A stretch of DNA of 29,477 nt from a virus. Numbering within the stretch: the stretch's first letter is position 1; each line of letters starts with the position of its first letter. The notes under the pieces are model-generated. The model was given only the letters and a program-made list of their open reading frames with translations, did not search any database and had not been told where the DNA came from. The stretch covers positions 1-29,477 of the IMG/VR virus record IMGVR_UViG_3300009537_000121, one strand, 5' to 3'. Below, piece by piece: positions 23,127 to 29,477 of this stretch. The position numbers and the translations under genes were made by a program.

Positions 23127-23357
23127 CTACGTGACGTCGCTTCCTCCTCTCTTGTTGGTTTGCTCGTCGAGTTCGTGTTTGATTTCCTCTCGCATGATTT
23201 CCATTGCCAGACGTAGCATTCGCTGCATCTCGATGTCGATGAATTTGGCGAGGGCGCGGGCGGCTGCGCCGGACATACGAACATTGTAGAGGCGCGTCAG
23301 CGACTCGACGATTGCTTCGCCCTCGGTTAGATTGACGTGCGGGCCGTCTTGTGTCAT
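23127..23357 (-). CDS. Small helical protein, 76 aa
   Basis: The start chosen is ATG 23357: it overlaps the stop of the ATPase gene as ATGA and has AGAAGGA about seven bases upstream; a longer reading to 23456 lies fully inside the ATPase gene. The product is helical and amphipathic, with many Met, Arg and Glu (IDIEMQRMLRLAMEIMREEI) and a Lys/Arg/Ser tail. No family is recognised. By position it may assist the ATPase and the DUF669-like protein in recombination. Confidence 0.65.
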   Translation of the reverse strand: MTQDGPHVNLTEGEAIVESLTRLYNVRMSGAAARALAKFIDIEMQRMLRLAMEIMREEIKHELDEQTNKRGGSDVT

Positions 23358-24181
23358 TTCCAAATCCTTCTGAAGTCGCAAGGATACTCGACCTCGGTTA
23401 GCATGAACGATGTGCGCAGTGCTCGACGCCCGTCCGGCTTCACCCTGCATTTCCACACAGGTTTCTTATCTTCCATTTCAACGTGTAACCAGTAGTACTC
23501 GTCCGCTTGGGCGCCGATCAAATCGCCGAAGGCGCCGTCTATCGACGCCCACACTTTCACATCCTGCGTCCCAAGGTATGTTCGCTGTTGGGCGGTGCCT
23601 TCACCACTGGCGACCATCTCCACTCTTACACCTGTGGTGCGGTCGCCAGGCTCCTCCTTAAAACGTTCATGCACTGTGACAATTAGGTCCCAATCGTTAG
23701 CGATACAAATGTCTCGCATGACGCTGAACGTGTCCATCCAGCCTATCTTCAAGGCGTTCCATTGATCGAACGTGAACTTCGAGCGTTTGGCGTCGAACAT
23801 AATCATGGATTTCAAGTGCTCGTTTAGCAACGTGGCACTATCCACGAGCACGGTGCCGAATGGCGTTGCTTTGTGAATCTCAGGCAAACGATAAAACTGT
23901 TCCGCCCATAGAACCCATCCCGAAGGGCGGGTGCTAGGACCAACCTTGGTCAAGCCAGTGGTCAAGGCGCGAATGCGTGATGTGATGTTTGAATCATCTA
24001 TAGGTTCCTGCAACTCCCACACCACCAGCTCGCCCTTGGCAAGCAAGGGCTCGGCCCACGCTGCGCTTCGCGTTTTCCTGTCAATGTCCATGACGTAGAT
24101 TGGGCGTCGTGGTGCCGTGGCGCATGCCATTAGTGACTTCCCCGACCCAGGTTCGCCTTGCAACACGACTGTCCTAGCCAT
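23354..24181 (-). CDS. RecA-like P-loop ATPase (AAA_24 type), 275 aa
   Basis: GEPGSGKS at residues 9-16 is a perfect Walker A, right at the N-terminus as in AAA_24 phage ATPases. GTVLVDSAT at 109-117 supplies Walker B (D114). VMDIDRKTRSAAW at 30-42 and VTVHERFKEE further on fit strand 3 and sensor positions of this group. Such proteins occur next to DUF669-like genes and Cas4/RecB-like nucleases in phages and are thought to work in DNA recombination or repair during replication. The gene overlaps the 76-aa gene by ATGA and is itself overlapped at its start by a 54-codon gene. Confidence 0.85.
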   Translation of the reverse strand: MARTVVLQGEPGSGKSLMACATAPRRPIYVMDIDRKTRSAAWAEPLLAKGELVVWELQEPIDDSNITSRIRALTTGLTKVGPSTRPSGWVLWAEQFYRLPEIHKATPFGTVLVDSATLLNEHLKSMIMFDAKRSKFTFDQWNALKIGWMDTFSVMRDICIANDWDLIVTVHERFKEEPGDRTTGVRVEMVASGEGTAQQRTYLGTQDVKVWASIDGAFGDLIGAQADEYYWLHVEMEDKKPVWKCRVKPDGRRALRTSFMLTEVEYPCDFRRIWK

Positions 24182-24338
24182 TGTCTACCTTTCTATGTTC
24201 GGGAAACACCTTCAATGCTTCGATCAACTGCATTGTTAGATTCATAGCAGTGGTGTAATCCCATAGGAACAATGGTTCGCGTCCAGTTAGGTTGACGATT
24301 ATTAACGGCGGTGACACATGCGCATCAATTCTATGCAC
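24174..24338 (-). CDS. 54-aa conserved-position protein between nuclease and ATPase
   Basis: This frame fills the whole gap between the nuclease and ATPase genes. It starts at GTG 24338, which overlaps the nuclease stop, has GGAAGGG eight bases upstream, and ends at TAG 24174-24176, eight bases into the ATPase gene. The product reads like a folded protein: LIIVNLTGREPLFLWDYTT as a beta section, then an amphipathic helix (AMNLTMQLIEALKVF). No family is recognised. Overlaps at both ends and the ribosome site support it as a real gene. Confidence 0.65.
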   Translation of the reverse strand: MHRIDAHVSPPLIIVNLTGREPLFLWDYTTAMNLTMQLIEALKVFPEHRKVDNG

Positions 24339-25338
24339 CGATGATTCCCTTCCATGGTTGCCATGGTTTCTCTACGAAGCGGGTTTGCAGGAATGCATCG
24401 CGTTGGGCGGCATCGTTTAGCACGCAAACATCACGGTAACGGCACCCACCAAACATGTGACAGGCGCCCGGCGCGCTTCGCGGCCACCTGATTGCGCCAG
24501 ATAGCAACCACTTTGCGTACTCATACGCATGTTCATGGGCGTCCCACAGAAACTCAGTGATGTCGCTCATGTGCCGCGTAGTTGGCTGCCGTTTGAAATC
24601 TTTGTCGATGTCAACGCCCCACATCATGAAATGCTCTTTTTCGGCGCGGCGCATATCTGCCGCGCGGTCGCTCACGAACACGCAATCCCAAATGCATTCG
24701 ATGATGTCAGGAAACATCCGACGTGCGAACACGAAGTAGCCCGTGACCTGATGATTCGGCTTACATTGCTTAATGAATTGCGACAATGCTTCGGTCGTTG
24801 TTTTGGTTTCACGCATCACAACGCGCTTAGTCATCTTGTGACGCATGATTTTGTCAATGTAGCCAACGTAGATCACAGTCCATCCTTGGAATTCGCAGAG
24901 TGGATAATGGAAGCCAACCTCGACTAGTGGGGCGCCGTGTTCATCTAGCATTGTTTCGTATGGTTCGTTGGCCCATCTAGTGATGTAGGCTTCCACCAAC
25001 GCAAGGCCTCGCGCGAGCGAGCGCCGCTCTTCGACTTCCAAGTCGATTGGCAAATCCGCGCCTTCGATGGCGAGATCGTGTAGGAATGCAGCTTTGGCTG
25101 TTAACAATGGTGGTTTCGTCGGTGGCTCCGCGATCCATGCACCGTTAGGTGCGCGGCGCCCCCCAGCGCAGGCATCATCATACGCTGCAATCGCAGCATG
25201 GAATGCGTGCCCAAAAGCAAGGGATTTGTCTGGCGTAGCCGCCCGCCAATGCGCAAGGCGTGCTTTCTCCTTGCACGATTGGAATGTTGCCAACGTGCTG
25301 TAGTCGACGTAGATTAGCTTACGATCATGGTCTATCAT
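24331..25338 (-). CDS. PD-(D/E)XK nuclease with four-cysteine cluster (Cas4/RecB-like), 335 aa
   Basis: YSTLATFQSCKEKARLAH at residues 13-30 is the entry motif of RecB/Cas4-like nucleases (C22). FGHAFHAAI at 42-50 supplies the His, GYID at 159-162 the metal-binding Asp (D162), and RETKT at 176-180 the E-x-K (E177, K179). CHMFGGCRYRDVC at 293-305 adds three cysteines, so C22, C293, C299 and C305 should hold a [4Fe-4S] cluster. It would be an exonuclease processing DNA ends for phage recombination. ATG 25338 is chosen over GTG 25407 because it is coupled by ATGA to an upstream 59-codon gene. Confidence 0.85.
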   Translation of the reverse strand: MIDHDRKLIYVDYSTLATFQSCKEKARLAHWRAATPDKSLAFGHAFHAAIAAYDDACAGGRRAPNGAWIAEPPTKPPLLTAKAAFLHDLAIEGADLPIDLEVEERRSLARGLALVEAYITRWANEPYETMLDEHGAPLVEVGFHYPLCEFQGWTVIYVGYIDKIMRHKMTKRVVMRETKTTTEALSQFIKQCKPNHQVTGYFVFARRMFPDIIECIWDCVFVSDRAADMRRAEKEHFMMWGVDIDKDFKRQPTTRHMSDITEFLWDAHEHAYEYAKWLLSGAIRWPRSAPGACHMFGGCRYRDVCVLNDAAQRDAFLQTRFVEKPWQPWKGIIGA

Positions 25339-25514
25339 TTCGCCGTCTCGGCGAGGGCGGCGGCGTGCTTCTGTTGCCACGAAGTCACGTGTGTATCGAG
25401 CATCCACACTTTATGTTTGTGAATCTCATTTATTTCGTGCAGCGCCTCTCGCAGCCGCGCGATCTCCTCCCGGGCATGGGCGAGGGCACAGCGGGCACAC
25501 TGCGCGTCAGGCAT
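25335..25514 (-). CDS. 59-aa CxxC plus coiled-coil protein
   Basis: ATG 25514 has GGAG seven bases before it, and the frame ends with TGA overlapping the nuclease ATG (ATGA). The product opens with MPDAQCARCALAH (C6-x2-C9), followed by a charged amphipathic helix (REEIARLREALHEINEIH) and a short Ala-rich tail. A single CxxC could bind zinc as a dimer. The family is unknown; coupling suggests it is made together with the nuclease. Confidence 0.65.
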   Translation of the reverse strand: MPDAQCARCALAHAREEIARLREALHEINEIHKHKVWMLDTHVTSWQQKHAAALAETAK

Positions 25515-25515
25515 C

Positions 25516-25725
25516 TTACCACTCCATCAACTTGCCAACTTCATGAACATCAACAAACAGCTTGACGCCGTTTACCAACTCTACAATACAATAGACGCCA
25601 TTGTCGTAATTCAGCGAAGGATAGATACAACGGATTTCGGGCGGATAGAAATAGTAGGTCCCTTCCAGAATGAAGTCAGTGTGGTGCTTCAACGCTTGCT
25701 GATTAATCGCTTGGCGACACATCAT
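25516..25725 (-). CDS. Small beta-rich protein, 69 aa
   Basis: Two adjacent ATG codons (25723-25725 first) are preceded by AAAGGAG, a good ribosome site. The C-terminal half alternates hydrophobic residues (GVYCIVELVNGVKLFVDVHEVG), suggesting a small beta-barrel or SH3-like fold. YYFYPPEIRCIYPSL is aromatic-rich. No family is recognised. It sits among small early proteins and overlaps its neighbour upstream by 23 nt. Confidence 0.65.
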   Translation of the reverse strand: MMCRQAINQQALKHHTDFILEGTYYFYPPEIRCIYPSLNYDNGVYCIVELVNGVKLFVDVHEVGKLMEW

Positions 25726-25942
25726 CGTCTCCTTTCATGTACTTTAGTGTTTCCAATAAGAATGGATCAGCGGCTGGCGCCCCACGAGGCGCGCGTGGCT
25801 TCGCTTCCTTTGGCATAGCTTCCTTACGTTTGGCGGCGATAGCCTCAGCGCGCAGCGCTTCGCGTTCCGCTTGCAATGTTTCAATCGCGGTGATTAATTC
25901 GTCGGCGGTCATTTCAGCGAGTGGTTTGTCACCGAGTTTCAA
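25703..25942 (-). CDS. Small charged helical protein, 79 aa
   Basis: Residues 10-45 are a charged helix (TADELITAIETLQAEREALRAE), then a Lys/Pro/Arg/Ala linker (KEAKPRAPRGAPA) and a short C-terminal helix ending DDDVSPSD. It looks like an oligomerising or nucleic-acid-contact adaptor. ATG 25942 lies 14 nt inside the ribbon-helix-helix gene. The function is unknown. Confidence 0.6.
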   Translation of the reverse strand: MKLGDKPLAEMTADELITAIETLQAEREALRAEAIAAKRKEAMPKEAKPRAPRGAPAADPFLLETLKYMKGDDDVSPSD

Positions 25943-26120
25943 TGTGCGCCTCCGACGGAACCACGATTTCGCGTTTGTGGCTTTCCGCGTACTCGATCAA
26001 GGCTTCTCGCACGATAACCCATTTGGGGACGCCCCGCGCAAGCGCTAACATACTCAAGATGTGGTTAATCATGCGCGGTAGATCCCGCACGTTCACGTTT
26101 GCATTGTAGTTTTCAGTCAT
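25929..26120 (-). CDS. Ribbon-helix-helix-type DNA-binding protein, 63 aa
   Basis: NANVNVRDLP forms the N-terminal strand, RMINHILSMLALARGVP the first helix and KWVIVREALIEYAESHKRE the second, the spacing and G-V-x-K turn of CopG/Arc-type repressors. It would bind DNA as a dimer. ATG 26120 overlaps the stop of a winged-helix gene as ATGA, so two candidate regulators are made from the same message. The target operator is not identified. Confidence 0.6.
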   Translation of the reverse strand: MTENYNANVNVRDLPRMINHILSMLALARGVPKWVIVREALIEYAESHKREIVVPSEAHIETR

Positions 26121-26383
26121 ACGATCTTCAACGCTTTGGCGTATTCGTATGTGTCAATGACGCTTGCGGCATGCGTCCATCTGACTGTGGCCCGATAGTG
26201 TTTGCCAGCGAATGCGTGTGGGCTGTGCCTCACGAGACGCAGCTTAACTAACGCTCGTAGCACACGCGTTACTGTTGACGATGAGACGCCAGTAGCATCA
26301 CGTACCTCGTGAATGGCAAACGACCCATCTGGAAATTTTTCATCGATCATCCTTATGACGATGCGATGGTTGCTATCATTCAT
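26117..26383 (-). CDS. Winged-helix DNA-binding protein, 88 aa
   Basis: AIHEVRDATGVSSSTVTRVLRALVKLRLVRH at about 23-53 is a helix-turn-helix with the recognition helix starting at SSSTVTRVL, followed by a wing (AFAGKHYRATVRW). The size fits a one-domain MarR- or replication-initiator-like regulator. It overlaps the preceding gene by 8 nt and the next by ATGA. A transcription regulator of the early region is the simplest reading. Confidence 0.65.
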   Translation of the reverse strand: MNDSNHRIVIRMIDEKFPDGSFAIHEVRDATGVSSSTVTRVLRALVKLRLVRHSPHAFAGKHYRATVRWTHAASVIDTYEYAKALKIV

Positions 26384-26585
26384 AGATCAATTCCACGGAA
26401 CGTGTACGCAATGCTCCGAGACGGAGCAACATCACTAGCAATTTCCACTCCACAAGTTGAAAGGGAAACAACCCAAGGTTAAGCCACGGCTCGCTTGGCG
26501 CCCAACGAATTTCCAAACGCCCATCAATCATAGGGCCATCCAAACCTGGACGCTGTTGCGTAGCCGTGGCTTTCACTTGGATCAT
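26376..26585 (-). CDS. Hypothetical small protein, 69 aa
   Basis: The frame runs from ATG 26585 to 26376 and overlaps the winged-helix gene by 8 nt. The product has a hydrophobic, Trp-containing centre (IRWAPSEPWLNLGLFPFQLVEWKLLVMLLRLG) that could be a short amphipathic or membrane-associated segment. The ribosome site is weak. I recognise no family; the evidence is its position in a packed series. Confidence 0.5.
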   Translation of the reverse strand: MIQVKATATQQRPGLDGPMIDGRLEIRWAPSEPWLNLGLFPFQLVEWKLLVMLLRLGALRTRSVELIYE

Positions 26586-26592
26586 GCGTCAG

Positions 26593-26817
26593 CTAGTCGG
26601 ATTCGATCTCGTCTGGTTCGTCGCCCGCGTCCTCGTCGTCGATCTCGGGCTCCAGTCCCGATAGGAAGAAACCGCCACATGAATCGCAGTCGTCGTCAGC
26701 TTCCAGATCGTTTAGCATGATCTCTGTGAAGCCTGCACGACTCTCGCCCGCTTCGAAGCACGCATCGTGAAACATCTCACCGCTTGCGTTGCGCCACACC
26801 TTTGACATTGCTGGCAT
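26593..26817 (-). CDS. Acidic protein with CxxC, 74 aa
   Basis: The start is put at ATG 26817, with AGGGGG six bases upstream; longer readings from 26823 or 26898 would place this site too near or inside. HDACFEAGES and DDDCDSCGGFF contain a Cys and a CxxC that could bind one zinc ion with the His. The C-terminal 20 residues are almost all acidic (EIDDEDAGDEPDEIESD), resembling DNA-mimic or partner-binding tails of early phage proteins. The function is unknown. Confidence 0.55.
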   Translation of the reverse strand: MPAMSKVWRNASGEMFHDACFEAGESRAGFTEIMLNDLEADDDCDSCGGFFLSGLEPEIDDEDAGDEPDEIESD

Positions 26818-27010
26818 TGGCATCCCCCTGTGGTTTATGTTGACTGCATCGAAACTCCCAATGCGCCGGCGCGATTTCGTCGCCTCCGGGCACCGCATAG
26901 GTTGATGTTTGAATGAAATACAAGGTGCGCGTCCGTCGTTGGCAACGGCGTAGGGCGTCGCGCCAGTGACTGCAACGCCCGCTGCGCTGCGTGCGCTTTG
27001 CAGCGATCAC
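26777..27010 (-). CDS. Possible small basic protein, 77 aa
   Basis: GTG 27010 overlaps the stop of the zinc-ribbon gene (GTGA) and has AAGGA six bases upstream. The product is Arg-rich at the N-terminus with C and H pairs, then TSTYAVPGGDEIAPAHWEFRC and an Asn/Lys-rich tail. Its 3' end overlaps the next gene by 41 nt. Without it, bases 26818-27006 would be non-coding. Composition is not convincing on its own. Confidence 0.45.
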   Translation of the reverse strand: MIAAKRTQRSGRCSHWRDALRRCQRRTRTLYFIQTSTYAVPGGDEIAPAHWEFRCSQHKPQGDANASNVKGVAQRKR

Positions 27011-27237
27011 GGACCATCCTTGCTGATCCTATCAGCAGTGGCGCGGTCGATCCATTCGCCCATGAACAGCGTCACATACACTGCTTTGCCACAGCCGGCG
27101 CAGAATCTGTCACGCTGCATGAGTTGCGCCCCGCACTCACAGCGCGGATTCTCTACGAGGCGGGCGCCATCCTTCGAGCAGAATTTCTCAGTGTCAATGG
27201 ACATCGTCGCGTTGTAACACTTGATGCATGTTTTCAT
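27007..27237 (-). CDS. Double zinc-ribbon protein, 76 aa
   Basis: TCIKC at residues 3-7, FC at 19-20, CECG at 33-36 and CAGCG at 46-50 supply seven cysteines for one or two zinc sites. CSKDGARLVENPRCECG followed by RFCAGCGK is a typical zinc-ribbon pair. It is coupled to the SprT-SNF2 gene by ATGA. Bacterial SprT proteins carry a zinc ribbon after the protease, which the fused gene lacks; this neighbour might act in its place, but that is only a suggestion. Confidence 0.7.
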   Translation of the reverse strand: MKTCIKCYNATMSIDTEKFCSKDGARLVENPRCECGAQLMQRDRFCAGCGKAVYVTLFMGEWIDRATADRISKDGP

Positions 27238-29114
27238 TTGTTCACCGCCTTGTCAATGGATTTTTGCTTCTTGATGGTTAGCTTGGCCTTGTACGTGTCC
27301 AAGCTATCCTCGAACACTAGATGTTGGATCAGCATTGACTTGGCGCCGGTTTCGCCGCGACCTATGCCATGCGCGCGATCTTCCGCCTGGGTCATGATGC
27401 CGGGGACCCAATCCTCTTCAACGAATATGACAGTGGAGGAACCTTGCAAGCTGTAACCTTGTGCGAGAGAAACGCCCGCAACGAACAGTCTGCAATCGTC
27501 ATCATTGTTGAAACGATCACTAGCTTGCTGCGTCGCAGACGCTTGGTCACCAGTGCCGCCAAGCAACAACACACTGTTTGGTTTGAAACGATCAGCTATC
27601 GCTGTCAGAACATCGCGATGATGTCCGAACACGATCACCTTCTCCCGTGCCTCTAGCGCATTTTCGATGTGTTCGTAGATCATCGACAACTTGGCGCGTG
27701 CGATGCGATGCGCGATCTTCGCCATTTCCTCAAACGCATAGCGTCGCGTCTGCGTTAGCTCTTCGATGATGGACTGCCAATCGAGGTCGTCGCCCGCGAC
27801 GTCGCCTTCGTTTTTGATCGCATTGATTAGCGCCACTGCCTTAGAGTCAGGCCCACCCTGCCATGTCTGGAACAGCTTCTTCTCTTCTTCGATTAACGCC
27901 CGTGTCGCATCGTCGACTTCAAACTCCACGACTTGACGACGCTTCTTAGGTAGCTCCGTCAAGACATCCTTTTTGATTCGTCGGAGCATAATAGTGCTTC
28001 GCAGAATTGAATTAAGCCGTGGAAGATTTCGTCCAAATTTTGTGTTGCCTCTAGCTCCATACGTAGCTTCGAAGCTTGCGTAGGTTGGCCAATTCTCACG
28101 GTCAAGGTAGTGAATGAGTGGGAACAACTCGTAAGGATAGTTAACAATTGGTGTACCTGTGATGATGATAGATTTGTCACCCGATATTGCATAGCAAGCT
28201 TCGCTCCGCTTCGCTGACGGATTCTTTAGGTAGTGACCTTCATCGAAAATCACCAGGCCCCAACGGCGTGTTTTTAGTGCAGCCGCCCACTTGACGGCCG
28301 CCTCATAATTCATGATAACGTAGTCGCCAAACGTGTAGAGTTTGGTGTAGGCTAGCTCTACGTCGAATGGATGCACGCAGAATTGCTCAAGATGGCGTTT
28401 CCAGATTAGCTTGGCGTTGTTTGGACACACAACCAAGATTGACTCTGGTTTGGCTACGTTAATGTAGCCCATGACTTCCACAGTCTTGCCAAGACCCATC
28501 TCATCAGCTAACAGAATGTTGCGTCCGTTGCGTAGCATCCATCGAATGCCATCTAGCTGAAATTGCATTATGTGTACTTTGTGTGCTGCGCAACCATTGT
28601 CTTGTGTGTATCCCTCGCAAGTGGGGTCGCCAACATGTGGCGGCCACGGGATTGCTAGCGCATCGTCATAAATCAAGGCTGGATTGTCATGCGCGAAGCG
28701 CTCTATCGCGTCGGTTATGGCACGGGCTATGTCTGGAGTGAAGTCACTGATTTCATACATTTGTCCAGCGGGCAACGCGCGTGTCATGCCAAGCGCGACG
28801 GCCGCCGCAGTCCAGTGTGGACCATGTTGTTGCGGCTCGGGCCCGATTAGCATGTGCGCTAGCTCATGCACCACAGTACCAGCTAGCTGCAACGCGCTCT
28901 CACGTTGTGTCACAACCATCTCATTGTCGGCGTGTCGCGCCTGCCCGCGTAGGCTAGGGTGAATCCAATCACTGTAGCGCAAGCTTGCGTTTGTCAGGCG
29001 AATGGCTGAAAACTTCTCGTCAAGTTGAATGCGCGTTACCACGGCTTGCTTGATGCAAGCGCTGAAGCGTTCGAGGTCGCCGACATTGGTGATGTTGGCT
29101 TTGTGGTTAATCAT
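27234..29114 (-). CDS. Fusion of SprT-like zinc protease domain and SNF2 helicase, 626 aa
   Basis: Residues 1 to about 125 contain VVHELAHMLIGP with the third ligand in QHGPHW: H83, E84, H87 and H97, the HExxH...HGPxW/F pattern of SprT/SPRTN proteases. Residues 180-600 are a full SNF2 ATPase: LLADEMGLGKT (201-211), LVVCPNN, FDEGHYLKN (290-298), IITGTP (317-322), VIVFGHHRDVL, GVSLAQGYSLQ and QAEDRAHGIGR (576-586). In motif VI the usual HRIGQ is HGIGR, so the second arginine is displaced. SNF2 motors move along DNA and SPRTN cuts proteins cross-linked to DNA. Joined, they could strip and degrade DNA-bound proteins. The role is inferred. Confidence 0.85.
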   Translation of the reverse strand: MINHKANITNVGDLERFSACIKQAVVTRIQLDEKFSAIRLTNASLRYSDWIHPSLRGQARHADNEMVVTQRESALQLAGTVVHELAHMLIGPEPQQHGPHWTAAAVALGMTRALPAGQMYEISDFTPDIARAITDAIERFAHDNPALIYDDALAIPWPPHVGDPTCEGYTQDNGCAAHKVHIMQFQLDGIRWMLRNGRNILLADEMGLGKTVEVMGYINVAKPESILVVCPNNAKLIWKRHLEQFCVHPFDVELAYTKLYTFGDYVIMNYEAAVKWAAALKTRRWGLVIFDEGHYLKNPSAKRSEACYAISGDKSIIITGTPIVNYPYELFPLIHYLDRENWPTYASFEATYGARGNTKFGRNLPRLNSILRSTIMLRRIKKDVLTELPKKRRQVVEFEVDDATRALIEEEKKLFQTWQGGPDSKAVALINAIKNEGDVAGDDLDWQSIIEELTQTRRYAFEEMAKIAHRIARAKLSMIYEHIENALEAREKVIVFGHHRDVLTAIADRFKPNSVLLLGGTGDQASATQQASDRFNNDDDCRLFVAGVSLAQGYSLQGSSTVIFVEEDWVPGIMTQAEDRAHGIGRGETGAKSMLIQHLVFEDSLDTYKAKLTIKKQKSIDKAVNK

Positions 29115-29477
29115 TTCTCTTCACCGTGTAGAAACTCGGCCAAGATGTCTGCCTTGGTCCGCCCGCTCGCGTCACGCACGTTTCTAAATTGTGCGTCATC
29201 GCGAACATGGCGCCCGCACTGTGGCGCCCCGGCAAACATCTCCATTGTCGCTTGCTTGCACACACAGCAGATGCGATAGCCTCGTGCTAGCTTCTCGCGT
29301 AGCGAGAGAGGTTGCTCGGCTATCACCAACGGTGTCAACATCATCCATTCCATTGACAGACGTTTGAATTCCTCGTCCAACAAGCGCAGCCTCTCGCGTA
29401 GCAATTCCATGTCTAGCGATAGCTCACGCTGACGCGATAGGATTGCCTCCCGGCGCGCAAGCGCGCTATCGACGGCG
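29111..29477 (-). CDS. Coiled-coil protein with cysteine motif (partial)
   Basis: The frame is open to the window edge, so the gene begins outside unless ATG 29410 is used; the coiled-coil composition continues unbroken upstream of it. About 55 residues of heptad-like Leu/Glu/Arg (RRE, LLRERLRLLDEEFKRL) lead to RICCVCKQAT (C-x2-C) and PQCGRHVRDD. The Cys set could bind zinc. The C-terminus (GRTKADILAEFLHGEEK) is helical. It is coupled to the SprT-SNF2 gene by ATGA. No family is recognised. Confidence 0.6.
   Translation of the reverse strand, partial: AVDSALARREAILSRQRELSLDMELLRERLRLLDEEFKRLSMEWMMLTPLVIAEQPLSLREKLARGYRICCVCKQATMEMFAGAPQCGRHVRDDAQFRNVRDASGRTKADILAEFLHGEEK

Noticed and set aside
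24331-25407. Longer nuclease reading from GTG 25407
   Set aside because: The extra 23 residues are Arg-rich and overlap a 59-codon gene that is coupled to ATG 25338 by ATGA.
26835-27017. 60-aa frame from ATG 27017
   Set aside because: Its ribosome site would touch the start codon and the product is mostly Arg-rich low complexity; the GTG 27010 frame is better supported.

Overview
This window is a contiguous piece of a tailed-phage genome (Caudoviricetes) with a T7-type short, non-contractile tail. Genes are packed with almost no spacing: most join by TAATG, ATGA or GTGA stop/start overlaps. I saw no integrase, tRNA, CRISPR array, insertion sequence or phage RNA polymerase. A T7-type tail-fibre anchor and a lysis-region lipoprotein with a lipobox indicate a Gram-negative host. 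The host genus cannot be told from the sequence.

Positions 1-17757 (+ strand) are the late region. It opens with the end of an unknown coiled-coil gene and several virion-type proteins: two small ones, a duplicated lectin-like protein, a protein with an exact 22-residue repeat, and a His-Trp-rich protein. Two glycosyltransferase-like genes follow. Then comes a run in the order of T7 genes 11 to 17: tail tubular A, tail tubular B (nozzle), a GNAT-fold gp13-like protein, three ejection-type proteins of 171, 508 and 1280 aa, and a tail fibre. A lysis-type cassette closes the strand: membrane proteins (one of only 29 aa), an M15-like peptidase, a lipoprotein and a DUF1353 protein.

Positions 17759-29477 (- strand) are the replication, recombination and early region, read right to left. 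A partial coiled-coil gene is followed by a large protein joining a SprT-like zinc-protease domain to an SNF2 helicase. Next come a zinc-ribbon protein, small early proteins including a winged-helix and a ribbon-helix-helix type, a Cas4/RecB-like nuclease, a P-loop ATPase and a DUF669-like protein. The family A DNA polymerase is encoded in two pieces. The first carries UDG-like, 3'-5' exonuclease and first polymerase motifs; the second carries motifs A, B and C. Between them lie a DUF1599-like gene, a 43-aa CxxC protein, a strong hairpin and a MazG-like gene. A DUF3987-like primase/helicase ends the strand. The two strands converge with one base between stop codons.

The strongest candidates for something new are the SprT-SNF2 fusion, the clean split of the polymerase around nucleotide-metabolism genes (with a 104-nt out-of-frame overlap on a conserved polymerase motif), and the two glycosyltransferases inside the virion module. 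Five of the small genes listed are under 60 codons and easily missed (16347, 20359, 24338, 25514, and the weaker 22616). Functions rest on motif recognition by eye; no database search was run.
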